The notes under the pieces: generated by a model
The model's database searches: none
Told to the model about the DNA's origin: nothing
Seen by the model: only the letters and a program-made list of their open reading frames with translations
Position numbers and translations under genes: made by a program
Source: Sva-07 sp942492715
GTDB taxonomy: Bacteria > Actinomycetota > Acidimicrobiia > Acidimicrobiales > Ilumatobacteraceae
Direction of reading: 5' to 3'
Assembly: GCA_942492715.1 (NCBI GenBank)
Contig: CALOFW010000027.1
Location: 310,001-374,000, forward strand
DNA length: 64,000 bases
Shown: positions 25,701 to 34,908 of the stretch, piece after piece
Layout: the number at the start of each line of letters is the position of its first letter
How positions within the stretch are numbered: the first letter of the stretch is position 1

Positions 25701-27422
25701 ATGATCGAAGAGTTTCAGCAGGCGTGGGACGAACTGACCGCACCGGGGGCGCAGTTCGCGACCACGACGATCGACGTGCGTGGCGTCCCGATCAAGGTGT
25801 TCGAGAACTCGTTGCCGACCATGCGCACCGTGTGGGAGATGGCCCGCGGGTACGCGGATCGCGACTACGTCGTGTACGAGGACGAGCGGTACACCTACGC
25901 CGAGTCCGACGCGATCATCAGGGCGTTGGCCGCCCGACTCGTCGACGAGTACGGCGTCGAACCGGGCGACCGGGTGGCCATCGCGATGCGGAACTATCCC
26001 GAGTGGGTGTTCTCCTACTGGGCGATCGTGTCGATCGGGGCGGCGTGCGTCGGGATGAACGCCTGGTGGACGCCCGAGGAGATGCAGTACGGCCTGTCCG
26101 ACTCCCGTCCGAAGGTGCTGATCGCCGATGCCGAGCGGATCGAGCGGGTGCTGCCGGTGCTCGACGAACTGCGGGCGGATGCGCCGCTGCACCTGCTGAC
26201 CGTGCGCTACGACGGAGCGCTGCCGGCCGACGCCGACCGCTGGGAGGACGTGATCGATCCGGCATCGGCGCCCGCCGAGCTGCCAACGGTCGAGATCGAT
26301 CCCGACGACGACGCCTGCATCTTCTACACCTCGGGCACCACGGGTTTCCCCAAGGGCGCACAGCTCACGCACCGCGGCTCGGTCCACAATCTGCTGAACA
26401 TCGCCTTCATGACCACCGTCGCCGGGCTGGCTGCGGCGAAGGCCGGCGTGGCGCCTGCCCCGGCGACCGGTGCAGACGGCGTGCCCAAGCAGAACGTCTT
26501 CATGGCGCCGACCCCGCTGTTCCACGTGACCGCCAACAACTGTCTCCTGCACCCCGCGACGATTTCGGGTTCGCGGATCGTGTTCACGTACAAGTGGGAT
26601 GCCGGGCGGGCGCTCGAGCTGATCGAGCGGGAAGGCGTCACCAACTTCTCCGGCGTACCGACGATGAGCCGGGAACTGTTGATGCACCCCGACTGGGAGG
26701 CGCGCGACACCTCGACGCTCGCCGGCATGGGTGGAGGCGGAGCGCCGTTGCAGCCCGACCTCGTCGACAAGATCGACAAGTCGCTCGCCGGTGGCGCGCC
26801 GAGCACCGGCTACGGCCTGACCGAGACGCACGGGATCGTCACAGCGAACTCCGGCAGCCTCTACGTCGCCAAGCCGGCGTCGTGTGGCCGCGTGGTGCCG
26901 ACACTCGAAGCCAAACTCGTCGACGAGTTCGACAACGAGGTGCCAGAGGGGCAGACCGGCGAGCTGTGCGTGCGCGGCGCGATCGTGATCAAGGGGTATC
27001 TCAACCGCCCCGAAGCGACCGCCGACGCGATTCGCGACGGCTGGTTCCACACCGGCGACGTGGCCCGCATCGACGAAGACGGGTTCGTGTTCATCGTCGA
27101 CCGGATCAAGGACATGGTGCTGCGCGGCGGCGAGAACGTGTACTGCTCCGAGGTCGAAGCAGCGATCTACGAGCTCGACGGCGTGGCCGAGGTGGCGGTC
27201 TTCGGCGTGCCCGACGACCGACTCGGTGAACTCGTCGGCGCCGCCATCGTGCTCGCGCCGGGCGCGTCGCTGACCGAGGACGATCTGCGCACGCGGCTCG
27301 GTGAGCACCTCGCGAAGTTCAAGATCCCCGAGCGTGTGTGGTTCCTCAACGAGGCGTTGCCCCGCAACGCCAACGGCAAGTTCGTCAAGCGCGATCTCAA
27401 GGAGTCGTTGCTCGCCGGCTGA
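25701..27422 (+). CDS. AMP-forming acyl-CoA synthetase (class I adenylate-forming ligase)
   Basis: About 573 aa. The adenylation P-loop FYTSGTTGFPKGAQLTH lies near residue 208, TGYGLTETHG near 370, HTGDVARIDEDGFVFIVDRIKDM near 450 and the catalytic lysine region NANGKFVKRDL at the C-terminus. Substrate is likely a medium- or long-chain fatty acid, which cannot be read from sequence alone. ATGs at 25662, 25692 and 25701 are all possible; 25701 best matches the usual FQQAWDELTAPG start. It follows acpS closely on the same strand. Confidence 0.88.
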   Translation: MIEEFQQAWDELTAPGAQFATTTIDVRGVPIKVFENSLPTMRTVWEMARGYADRDYVVYEDERYTYAESDAIIRALAARLVDEYGVEPGDRVAIAMRNYPEWVFSYWAIVSIGAACVGMNAWWTPEEMQYGLSDSRPKVLIADAERIERVLPVLDELRADAPLHLLTVRYDGALPADADRWEDVIDPASAPAELPTVEIDPDDDACIFYTSGTTGFPKGAQLTHRGSVHNLLNIAFMTTVAGLAAAKAGVAPAPATGADGVPKQNVFMAPTPLFHVTANNCLLHPATISGSRIVFTYKWDAGRALELIEREGVTNFSGVPTMSRELLMHPDWEARDTSTLAGMGGGGAPLQPDLVDKIDKSLAGGAPSTGYGLTETHGIVTANSGSLYVAKPASCGRVVPTLEAKLVDEFDNEVPEGQTGELCVRGAIVIKGYLNRPEATADAIRDGWFHTGDVARIDEDGFVFIVDRIKDMVLRGGENVYCSEVEAAIYELDGVAEVAVFGVPDDRLGELVGAAIVLAPGASLTEDDLRTRLGEHLAKFKIPERVWFLNEALPRNANGKFVKRDLKESLLAG

Positions 27423-27459
27423 CGGTTGCACACCGCCGGCGTCGTTACGCTCCACATCG

Positions 27460-28827
27460 GTGATTCCGATCGTCACACCCGAGCAGATGGGCGCCATCGA
27501 CGCGGCGGCACCGGAGCCGGTCGAGGAATTGGTCGACCGCGCCGGGCACGCCGTTGCGCGCGAGGCCTCAGCGATGCTCGGAGGCGCATACGGGCGCGTC
27601 GTGAACGTCATCGCCGGTGGGGGCAACAACGGCGCTGATGGTCGCACCGCCGCGGCGTACCTCTCGAAGCGCGGCGTGAAGGTGCGCGTGATCGAGGCGG
27701 CGATGCGGCCACCGCTGCTCCCGGCGTGCGATCTCGTGATCGACGCCGCCTACGGCACCGGGTTCCGTGGTGAGTGGATTGCCCCCGACATGCCGGAGTC
27801 CGGCGGTCGGCGACCGTTGGTGCTGGCCGTCGACATCCCGAGTGGCGTCGATGCCCTCACGGGCGCAGCGGGCGCCGGTGTGCTGCGTGCGGATCGAACG
27901 CTGACGTTCCAGGCGATGAAGCCCGGGCTGCTCTTCGGTGCCGGCAAGCAGTTGAGCGGTGACGTCGTCGTGGCCGACATCGGGCTCGATGTGTCGTCGG
28001 CCGATCAACATCTCGTCGAACCCGGCGACGTGGCGCAGTGGTGGCCGACACGGGCGAGCGACGCCCACAAGTGGAACGGGGCGGTGCGGGTGGTGGCCGG
28101 TAGTCCGGGGATGCTCGGCGCCGGTCGACTCTGCGCGTCGGCCGCGGCGCGCTCCGGCGCCGGGCTGGTCACGCTCTCGAGCCCTGGTGCCGACCCCCTG
28201 GCACGTAGCGAGATCATCCAACGCCGGGTTCCTGCCGACGGCTTCGACGTCGCCGTGCTCTCCGACCTCGATCGGTACGGTTCGCTGGTGGTCGGCCCCG
28301 GTCTCGGTCGGCAGGACGCGGTGCTCGCAGCGGCTCGTCGTCTGGTCGCTCAGGCAGCGGTGCCGGTCGTGGTCGACGGCGACGGCATCTTCGCCGCTGC
28401 GTGGAGCGCGGACGGTGCTGCACCGCTGATCCGTGCCCGCGGTCTCCCCACGGTGATCACCCCGCACGACGGCGAGTTCGCTCTGCTGGAGGGATCGGCG
28501 CCCGGCGAGGATCGGGTTGCCGCAGCTCGTTCGCTGGCGACGAGACTCGACTGTACGGTGCTCCTCAAGGGGCCCACGACGGTGGTGGCGACGGCGACCG
28601 GCTCGGTGCTCGTCGTCGATCACGGTGACGAGCGGCTCGCCACGGCGGGATCCGGGGATGTGCTCGCGGGCATGATCGCCACACTGCTCGCTGCCGGCGT
28701 GCGACCGGACCGGGCTGCTGCTGCTGCCGCCTGGGTGCATGCGGACGCGGCTCGCCGCGGGCCCCGACGCGGCCTGCTCGCCGGCGACATCGTCGATCTG
28801 ATCCCGATGGCGCTGTCGGCCTGGTGA
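27460..28827 (+). CDS. nnr: Bifunctional NAD(P)H-hydrate epimerase / ADP-dependent dehydratase
   Basis: Repairs damaged NAD(P)HX. 455 aa from GTG 27460, which stands eight bases after a TACGCT box. The N-terminal YjeF epimerase domain (about 1-200) has AGGGNNGADGRTAA and DIPSGVDALTG. The C-terminal ribokinase-like dehydratase (about 210-455) has VVGPGLGRQDAV, TPHDGEFALL and AGSGDVLAGMIATLLAAGV. It overlaps alr by four bases, opening a coupled gene run to tsaD. Confidence 0.93.
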   Translation: MIPIVTPEQMGAIDAAAPEPVEELVDRAGHAVAREASAMLGGAYGRVVNVIAGGGNNGADGRTAAAYLSKRGVKVRVIEAAMRPPLLPACDLVIDAAYGTGFRGEWIAPDMPESGGRRPLVLAVDIPSGVDALTGAAGAGVLRADRTLTFQAMKPGLLFGAGKQLSGDVVVADIGLDVSSADQHLVEPGDVAQWWPTRASDAHKWNGAVRVVAGSPGMLGAGRLCASAAARSGAGLVTLSSPGADPLARSEIIQRRVPADGFDVAVLSDLDRYGSLVVGPGLGRQDAVLAAARRLVAQAAVPVVVDGDGIFAAAWSADGAAPLIRARGLPTVITPHDGEFALLEGSAPGEDRVAAARSLATRLDCTVLLKGPTTVVATATGSVLVVDHGDERLATAGSGDVLAGMIATLLAAGVRPDRAAAAAAWVHADAARRGPRRGLLAGDIVDLIPMALSAW

Positions 28828-30029
28828 ACAGCACGGTGAGCGAGACGGTGAGCGACGATCCCGGGCGTTGGGCGTGGGTCGACATCGACCTCGATGCACT
28901 CGAACACAACGTCGATCAGCTCCGTGCAGCGGTCGCGCCGAGCGAACTCTGGGCTGTCGTCAAGGCGAACGGCTACGGCCACGGCGCCGTCACGGTCGCG
29001 CGTTCGGTGCTCGCGGCCGGCGCTGCAGGCCTGTGTGTCGCCCTGGTCCAGGAGGGCCTCGAGTTGCGTGACGCCGGTATCGACGCCCCGGTGCTCGTCC
29101 TGAGCGAACAACCGGCGACGGCGAGCGACGTCATCGTCCGGTCGGGGCTGACCCCGACGGTCTATACGCCGGCGATGATCGATGCCCTGGCGGCCGCAGC
29201 GGACCGAGCGGGGGTCTCCGAGGTCGCGGTCCATCTCAAGGTCGACACCGGCATGCAGCGCGTCGGTGCCCACCCCGACGACGTCGAAGGACTCGTGATG
29301 CTCCTCGCCGACCACGCGCCCGCGCTGCGTCTCGCCGGCATCTTCACCCACCTCGCCGTCGCCGATGAACCGGAGTGCGACGCCAACGCCACCCAACTCG
29401 ACAGGTTCGACGACGTGCTCGCTGCGCTGCGTCGATCCGAACGCCTCGAGCCCGATGTTGCCGTGCACGCTGCCAACTCCGCCGCCGCGCTCGCTGATCC
29501 GTCGGCGCGTCGGTCGTTCGTGCGCCCCGGCATCGCCGTGTACGGGATCTCGCCCGGACCGGGCGTCGACGGGTTGTGCGCCGGGCTGCTGCCGGCGCTC
29601 TCGCTTCGGGCGAGGGTGTCGTTCGTCAAGACGGTGCGGGCCGGGTCGAAGATCTCGTACGGATGGCGGCACACCTTCGAGCGCGACACCACGGTGGCGA
29701 CCGTGCCGATCGGATATGCCGACGGGGTTCCGCGCCGTCTGTCGGCGACCGGTGGCGAGGTGCTGATCGGTGGGCGTCGGCGTCCGATCGTCGGTGTCGT
29801 CACCATGGACCAACTGATGGTCGACTGCGGGCCCGGCGACCCGGTTCGGTCCGGCGACGAGGTGGTCCTGATCGGCGGACAGGACGGCCCGGACGGGCGC
29901 CAACGAATCCGGGCGGAGGAGTGGGCGGATCGTCTCGGCACGATCGGGTACGAAATCGTCTGCGGCATCGGCGGGCGCGTGCCCCGGCGTACGGGCCGTA
30001 GCATCGACGGCGGGATGGTGGAGCACTGA
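28824..30029 (+). CDS. alr: Alanine racemase
   Basis: PLP enzyme that makes D-alanine for peptidoglycan (401 aa). The PLP lysine is in VVKANGYGHGA near residue 49; the YGISPG tyrosine, SYGWRHTFERDTTVATVPIG and GVVTMDQLMVD are typical. GTG start overlaps nnr by four bases and the stop overlaps tsaE by one. nnr-alr-tsaE is a frequent actinobacterial order. Confidence 0.96.
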   Translation: MNSTVSETVSDDPGRWAWVDIDLDALEHNVDQLRAAVAPSELWAVVKANGYGHGAVTVARSVLAAGAAGLCVALVQEGLELRDAGIDAPVLVLSEQPATASDVIVRSGLTPTVYTPAMIDALAAAADRAGVSEVAVHLKVDTGMQRVGAHPDDVEGLVMLLADHAPALRLAGIFTHLAVADEPECDANATQLDRFDDVLAALRRSERLEPDVAVHAANSAAALADPSARRSFVRPGIAVYGISPGPGVDGLCAGLLPALSLRARVSFVKTVRAGSKISYGWRHTFERDTTVATVPIGYADGVPRRLSATGGEVLIGGRRRPIVGVVTMDQLMVDCGPGDPVRSGDEVVLIGGQDGPDGRQRIRAEEWADRLGTIGYEIVCGIGGRVPRRTGRSIDGGMVEH

Positions 30030-30556
30030 TGTTGGAGCTGCGAGTCCAGTCGCTCGACGAGACGCACGCGGTCGCGGCAGTGCTGGCCGGGTTGGCGCGC
30101 CGAGGCGACCTCGTCGTGCTGTCCGGAGAGATGGGCGCCGGCAAGACCGCGTTCGCCAAGGGCTTCGGAGCGGCGTTGGGGGTGGTCGAGCCGATCACCT
30201 CGCCGACGTTCACGCTGGTGCACAGATACGACCTTCCCCCGGGCTCGCACGGAGCCAAGGCGCTGCACCACGCCGACCTGTACCGGCTCGACCGCACGAC
30301 CGAAGTTGCCGACCTCGCGCTCGAGGAACTCGCCGACGATGCCGGCATCGTCCTCGTCGAATGGGGAGACGTGGTCGAGGCGCTCTTCGGTGATCACCTG
30401 TCGGTGCATCTCGGTGTTGACCGCGATGTGTTCGACGGAGCGGACATCGAGGCCGCCGACGAGAGCGTTCGCCTCGTCGAGATCTCCGCTGTCGGTCCGT
30501 CCTGGGCGTCGCGTTGGGGCCGGGTGCTCGAGGGGTGCGAGGGGTTCGCATGCTGA
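30029..30556 (+). CDS. tsaE: tRNA threonylcarbamoyladenosine synthesis ATPase TsaE
   Basis: P-loop ATPase that drives the TsaB-TsaD complex in t6A formation at tRNA position 37. 175 aa with Walker A SGEMGAGKTAFAKG near residue 34, PITSPTFTLVHRY and HHADLYRLD; VLVEWGD is the family motif near the end. Ends inside tsaB (seven-base overlap). Confidence 0.95.
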   Translation: MLELRVQSLDETHAVAAVLAGLARRGDLVVLSGEMGAGKTAFAKGFGAALGVVEPITSPTFTLVHRYDLPPGSHGAKALHHADLYRLDRTTEVADLALEELADDAGIVLVEWGDVVEALFGDHLSVHLGVDRDVFDGADIEAADESVRLVEISAVGPSWASRWGRVLEGCEGFAC

Positions 30557-31242
30557 TCCTCGGGATCGAGACGGCCACCGAACGCGTCAGTGTCGCCGTC
30601 GGCGGGCACGAAGGGGTCATCGGGTTGTTCGAGGTCACCAAGGGCCGCCGTCACGTGGAGACGCTGGTCCCGGCGATCGACTTCATGCTGCGTCAGGCCG
30701 ACATCGAGCTGGCCGAGATCAGCGTGGTGGCCGTCGACGTCGGCCCCGGTCTGTTCACGGGAATGCGCGTCGGCCTCGCCGGTGCGAAGGCGATCGCACA
30801 GGCGCTGCGGATCCCGATGATCGGGATCTCGTCGCTCGACCTCCTCGCGTTCCCGTGCCGTCACTCCGATCGCGTCGTGGTGCCCGTGATCGATGCTCGC
30901 AAGGGTGAGGTGTTCTACTCGATGTACCGCCAGGTGCCCGGCGGCGTCCAGCAGGTCGCCGAGCCGGCAGTCGGCCCGGTGGAGGAACTGGTGGCCGACC
31001 TGCTCGCTCGAAGTCAGGACGTGCTGTGTGTCGGCGACGGCGCCGTGCGGTACCGCGAGGAGATCCTCGACGGGTTCCGCTGCGAGATCGGCGGTGACGC
31101 ACACCCTTCGGCGGCCCCGCTCGTGCAGCTCGCGCATGCCAGAGCCCTGCGCGAGGAATGGGTCAACCCGTGGGAGATCGAGCCCGTGTACCTGCGTGCG
31201 CCCGATGCCCAGATCAACTGGTCGACGAGGGCGAATCGATGA
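30550..31242 (+). CDS. tsaB: tRNA threonylcarbamoyladenosine synthesis protein TsaB
   Basis: Inactive actin-like partner of TsaD (230 aa). LILGIETATERVSVAVGG, VDVGPGLFTGMRVGLAGAK, and IDARKGEVFYSMY are the family motifs. ATG 30550 matches the expected start and overlaps tsaE by seven bases; it overlaps rimI by four. The grouping tsaE-tsaB-rimI-tsaD is a well-known cluster. Confidence 0.95.
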   Translation: MLILGIETATERVSVAVGGHEGVIGLFEVTKGRRHVETLVPAIDFMLRQADIELAEISVVAVDVGPGLFTGMRVGLAGAKAIAQALRIPMIGISSLDLLAFPCRHSDRVVVPVIDARKGEVFYSMYRQVPGGVQQVAEPAVGPVEELVADLLARSQDVLCVGDGAVRYREEILDGFRCEIGGDAHPSAAPLVQLAHARALREEWVNPWEIEPVYLRAPDAQINWSTRANR

Positions 31243-31823
31243 GCGTGATCGAGCGGCTGTTGCGTCGCGATGGCACCGACGGCGCAGTCATCGGCGACCT
31301 GGTGATCTCGCCGATGCGTCGGCGCGACCTGCGCGACGGTGTCATGTCGATCGAGGCGGTGAGCTATCCCCGCCCGTGGTCGCAGTCCGTGTTCGAGAGC
31401 GAGATCGCCCAGATGCGCTCGGGTACTCGGCGGTATCTCGTGGCACGGCGCCCGGTGGACGGATCTCGCCGGCGGGGCGGGCCGGTGGTCGGCTACGCCG
31501 GGCTGTGGTTCTCGGGTGACGAGGCGCACGTGACGAACGTGGCCGTGGCGTCGAGCGAACAGCGCCGTGGCGTGGCGACGGCACTGTTGTCCGCGCTCGC
31601 CGACGAAGCGATCCGGCACGGCTGCACGGCATGGACGCTGGAGGTCCGGGTGTCGAGCACCGGGGCGCAGGAGCTCTATCGGCGCTTCGGGTTCTCACCG
31701 GCGGGAATCCGCACCCGCTACTACGAGAACACCGAGGACGCGATCGTGATGTGGTGCAACGACATCCAAGGGGCCGAGTACGCCTCGCTGCTCGATTCGA
31801 TCCGATCGCAGGTGGCCCGATGA
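31239..31823 (+). CDS. rimI: Ribosomal-protein-alanine N-acetyltransferase RimI
   Basis: GNAT-family acetyltransferase (194 aa). The acetyl-CoA loop EQRRGVATALLSALADEAI and the LEVRVSSTGAQELYRRFGF segment are typical, as is the terminal YYENTEDAIVM. An extra about 30 residues precede the GNAT fold. RimI acetylates the N-terminal alanine of S18 in E. coli; other N-alpha targets are possible. Overlaps both neighbours by four bases. Confidence 0.9.
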   Translation: MSVIERLLRRDGTDGAVIGDLVISPMRRRDLRDGVMSIEAVSYPRPWSQSVFESEIAQMRSGTRRYLVARRPVDGSRRRGGPVVGYAGLWFSGDEAHVTNVAVASSEQRRGVATALLSALADEAIRHGCTAWTLEVRVSSTGAQELYRRFGFSPAGIRTRYYENTEDAIVMWCNDIQGAEYASLLDSIRSQVAR

Positions 31824-32848
31824 CGGAGCGGTCGACCGTCGACGAGTCGACGCTGGTGCTCGGGATCGAGACGAGCTGCGACGAGACCGCAGCCGCACTC
31901 GTGCTCGGGGGGTACGACGTGGTGTCGAACGTGGTGTCGACCCAGGTCGACCTGCACAGCGACTTCGGAGGCGTCGTCCCGGAGATCGCGTCGCGGGCAC
32001 ATCTCGACGTGCTCAACCCGGTGATCGCTCGCACGATCGTCGAGGCCGGCGTCGACGAGGAACGCATCGACGCGGTTGCCTGCACGATCGGCCCCGGGTT
32101 GATCGGGGCATTGTTGGTCGGCGTGTCGGCGGCGAAGGCGTTGGCGATGGCGTGGGACGTGCCCTTCGTCGGGGTGAACCACATGGAGGCGCACCTGTAC
32201 GCCGCGTCGCTGGAGGATCCGACGCTGGAGTTCCCGCTGCTGGTGCTGCTGGTGTCGGGAGGCCACACGATGCTGGTCGACATGCAGGACCACGGCCGGT
32301 ACCGGCTCGTCGGCCAGACGATCGACGATGCGGCAGGCGAGGCGTTCGACAAGGTGGCACGGTTCCTCGACCTCGGGTACCCGGGCGGGCCGGCGATCGA
32401 TGCCGCGGCGTTGCAGGGTGATCCGGAGGCCATCCGGTTCCCCCGTGCGATCATGGACGACGGTTTCGACTTCTCGTTCAGCGGGCTGAAGACGTCGGTG
32501 ATCAACTACGTCCGCAAGCACCCCGACGTCTCGTCGGAGGACGTGGCGGCATCGTTCCAGGCTGCAGTCGTCGACGTGCTGGTCACCAAGGCACGGCGGG
32601 CGGCGGCGGCGACCGGTGCGACCGGCATCGTGCTCGGTGGTGGTGTTGCAGCGAACTCGCTCCTGCGCGAGGAGATCCTCGGTGCCTGCGAGCAGGACGG
32701 CATCCAGGGGTTCCTGCCGAGCCGGTCGATGTGCACCGACAACGCCGCGATGATCGCTGCGGCCGGCTGGCATCGTCTGCGTTCCGACGGCCCCACGCCC
32801 CTCGACGTCGGCGCCATCCCCAATCTCCGCCTCCCCTTCATCGACTGA
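31820..32848 (+). CDS. tsaD: tRNA N6-adenosine threonylcarbamoyltransferase TsaD
   Basis: Catalytic subunit transferring threonylcarbamoyl to A37 (342 aa). VLGIETSCDETAAALV, the metal-binding histidines in NHMEAHLYAA, LVSGGHTMLV, and the C-terminal MCTDNAAMIAAAGWHRL are all present. ATG 31820 overlaps rimI by four bases. It is the last gene of the coupled run, followed by a hairpin. Confidence 0.97.
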   Translation: MTERSTVDESTLVLGIETSCDETAAALVLGGYDVVSNVVSTQVDLHSDFGGVVPEIASRAHLDVLNPVIARTIVEAGVDEERIDAVACTIGPGLIGALLVGVSAAKALAMAWDVPFVGVNHMEAHLYAASLEDPTLEFPLLVLLVSGGHTMLVDMQDHGRYRLVGQTIDDAAGEAFDKVARFLDLGYPGGPAIDAAALQGDPEAIRFPRAIMDDGFDFSFSGLKTSVINYVRKHPDVSSEDVAASFQAAVVDVLVTKARRAAAATGATGIVLGGGVAANSLLREEILGACEQDGIQGFLPSRSMCTDNAAMIAAAGWHRLRSDGPTPLDVGAIPNLRLPFID

Positions 32849-32859
32849 TCGGCGGGCTT

Positions 32860-32894
32860 CGATCACGCCAGGGGTCTGACCTGAGGCGTGATCG
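32860..32894. terminator. Hairpin after tsaD
   Basis: Ten-bp perfect stem CGATCACGCC / GGCGTGATCG with a 15-base loop containing GGGGTCTGACC, a relative of the GGGGTCAGACCCC core found in hairpins at 39230, 42615 and 56871. Confidence 0.55.
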
Positions 32895-32915
32895 TCCCGG
32901 TACCGTTGGGGCTTC

Positions 32916-34061
32916 ATGTCGTTCTCGATTGCGCAGTTCGAGCTGTCGGCTCCAGTGGTGCTCGCCCCGATGGCGGGTGTCACGAACGCGCCGTTCCGCA
33001 CGATGTGCCGTCGGTTCGCGCCTGGCCTCGTCTACGTCAACGAGATGGTGATGGCCACTCCGGTCGTCCATGCCAACGCGAAGACCGATCGGATGATCAG
33101 CTTCGCCCCCGACGAGCATCCGCGCAGCCTTCAGCTCTACGGCAGCGATCCGGAGATCATGGGTCGTGCAGTCGCCAGGCTGTGCGACGCCGGTCGTGTC
33201 GATCACATCGACATCAACTTCGGCTGCCCGGCTGCCAAGGTGACGCGCCGCGGTGGGGGAGCGGCAGTGCCCGCTCGTCCCGAGTTGCTCCGGGCGATCC
33301 TGCGAGCGGCCGTGTCGAACGCCTCGCCGTACGGGGTTCCGGTGACCGCGAAGTTCCGCATGGGGTTGTTCGACGACTGGCTCACCCACATCCGCACCGG
33401 TGAGGTGTGCGCGGAAGAGGGCGTCGCCGCGATTGCGCTCCACGCCCGCACCGTGCAGCAGCACTATTCCGGCGAGGCGCGTTGGGAGGCGATCGCCGAG
33501 TTGAAGCAGGCGGTCGGGTCGATCCCGGTGCTCGGCAACGGTGACATCTGGGAGGCATCCGACGCCGTGAGGATGATGGCCGAGACCGGCTGCGACGGTG
33601 TCGTGATCGGCCGCGGCTGTCTCGGGCGGCCGTGGCTGTTCGGCGATCTGGTCGAGGCGCTGGCTGGACGCCCCGTGCCACCGAGCCGGCTGCTCGGTGA
33701 GGTCTGCGCGGTGATGGTCGAGCACGCCCGGCTGCTCGTGGAGCACCTCGGCGAGAACCATGCCATGCGCGACTTCCGCAAGCACACCGGTTGGTACATG
33801 AGCGGCTACCCCGTCGGCCCCGAGGTGCGGCGCCGGTTCTCGATGGTCAAGACGCTGATGGAGCTGGAGGACATCGTCGCCGGCCTCGATCCGACGGCAC
33901 AGATCGTCGACGGTGGCGAACGCATCAAGCGCGGGCACACCAACGGGCCGATCAAGGTGAGCCTCCCCGATGGCTGGCTCGACGATCACCGCCGCAACGA
34001 GTTGCTGCACGATCTGACGGTGCCCGACGACGATCAGGTCATGGCGCTGTCAGGCGGCTGA
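32916..34061 (+). CDS. dusB: tRNA-dihydrouridine synthase (DusB-type)
   Basis: FMN enzyme reducing uridines in tRNA (381 aa). PVVLAPMAGVTNAPFRTMC at the start, QLYGSDPEIMGRAVA, the catalytic cysteine in NFGCPAAKVTRRGGGAA, and GNGDIWEASDA / GCDGVVIGRGCLGRPWLF are typical. The ATG is nine bases after TACCGT. Its stop overlaps the maf start by one base. Confidence 0.93.
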   Translation: MSFSIAQFELSAPVVLAPMAGVTNAPFRTMCRRFAPGLVYVNEMVMATPVVHANAKTDRMISFAPDEHPRSLQLYGSDPEIMGRAVARLCDAGRVDHIDINFGCPAAKVTRRGGGAAVPARPELLRAILRAAVSNASPYGVPVTAKFRMGLFDDWLTHIRTGEVCAEEGVAAIALHARTVQQHYSGEARWEAIAELKQAVGSIPVLGNGDIWEASDAVRMMAETGCDGVVIGRGCLGRPWLFGDLVEALAGRPVPPSRLLGEVCAVMVEHARLLVEHLGENHAMRDFRKHTGWYMSGYPVGPEVRRRFSMVKTLMELEDIVAGLDPTAQIVDGGERIKRGHTNGPIKVSLPDGWLDDHRRNELLHDLTVPDDDQVMALSGG

Positions 34062-34660
34062 TGATCGAGCTGCCAGCGGGGTCGCGGCTGGTGCTCGCGT
34101 CGGCGTCGCCCCGCCGCGCCGACTTGCTCCGATCGGTCGGGCTCGACTTCGACGTCCTTCCCGCTGCGATCGACGAGTCGGTGCGACCCAGCGAGCCTCC
34201 GGCCGAGTACGTGGCACGGTTGTCGGCCGAGAAGGCCCGCGTCGTCGCCGATCGCGTCGGGACGGACTGCATCGTCGTCGCCGCAGACACCACGGTCGAC
34301 GTCGACGGTCAGATCCTCGAGAAGCCGATCGACGCCGCCGATGCCCGCCGGATGCTCGCGTTGCTCTCCGGCCGAGTGCATCTCGTTCACACCGGCGTGA
34401 CGGTCATCGGGCGCTCCACTTCACTGCCGTCCCCGTCCCCGGCGACGATCGTGGTCGAGACGGCCGTGGTCTTCGTCGAGATGTCGCCGGCGATGGTCGA
34501 CTGGTACGTCGGTACCGGTGAGCCCTTCGACAAGGCCGGCGGCTATGCGATCCAGGGCGCCGGCGGCGCGCTCGTGCGCCGACTCGACGGCAGCGTCACC
34601 AACGTGATCGGACTCCCCCTCGCCGAGACGTTGGAGCTGCTCGGCGGGCAGCCGGGCTGA
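34061..34660 (+). CDS. maf: Maf-type nucleoside triphosphate pyrophosphatase
   Basis: Hydrolyses non-standard or excess nucleotides such as dTTP/UTP to the monophosphate (199 aa). LVLASASPRRADLL at the start, AADTTVDVDGQILEKP, and TGEPFDKAGGYAIQG are the family motifs. ATG 34061 overlaps dusB by one base; a longer upstream frame is antisense-free but unlike Maf. Confidence 0.94.
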   Translation: MIELPAGSRLVLASASPRRADLLRSVGLDFDVLPAAIDESVRPSEPPAEYVARLSAEKARVVADRVGTDCIVVAADTTVDVDGQILEKPIDAADARRMLALLSGRVHLVHTGVTVIGRSTSLPSPSPATIVVETAVVFVEMSPAMVDWYVGTGEPFDKAGGYAIQGAGGALVRRLDGSVTNVIGLPLAETLELLGGQPG

Positions 34661-34763
34661 TCACTCGCCTGCAGCCACCTCGTTCCACGCCGAGATCTGC
34701 CTCGATCAGTGCGTGGACAGCGCACATCCAGGCGCTTTTCGGGGTGGGGCCGGGGGTGCGGTG

Positions 34764-34790
34764 TTAGCACTCTCGGGTCGCGGTTGCCAA
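34764..34790 (+). promoter_or_regulatory. Upstream CIRCE-like operator (HrcA site)
   Basis: TTAGCACTC (34764-34772, perfect left arm), nine-base spacer, GGTTGCCAA (34782-34790, 6 of 9 matches to GAGTGCTAA). The right arm contains the -35 box. Confidence 0.6.
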
Positions 34791-34813
34791 CCGGCCGTCG
34801 GCGCGCCTAGCCT
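34784..34813 (+). promoter_or_regulatory. groES-groEL promoter
   Basis: TTGCCA (34784-34789), 18-base spacer, TAGCCT (34808-34813), between the two CIRCE-like operators. It predicts a start near 34820 and a leader of about 90 bases. Confidence 0.6.
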
Positions 34814-34839
34814 TGGCAGTCGGCCGGGGCGAGTGCTAA
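34813..34839 (+). promoter_or_regulatory. Downstream CIRCE operator (HrcA site)
   Basis: TTGGCAGTC (34813-34821, 7 of 9), nine-base spacer, GAGTGCTAA (34831-34839, perfect right arm). Exactly the N9 spacing of classical CIRCE; it covers the predicted transcription start. Confidence 0.75.
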
Positions 34840-34908
34840 CCCGCCACGGTCAGTCAGAACCCACCGGGACTCGAGCCCACGTGAAGCAAGCCAATGGAGG
34901 CTTACACC

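Noticed and set aside
25617..27647. A 676-codon minus-strand frame opposite the acyl-CoA ligase
   Set aside because: The plus strand has all adenylate-forming motifs; the minus frame has none of its own.
34764..34839. A single split CIRCE with a 58-base spacer between TTAGCACTC and GAGTGCTAA
   Set aside because: Each perfect arm has its own weaker partner at the exact nine-base spacing, so two separate elements explain the sequence better.
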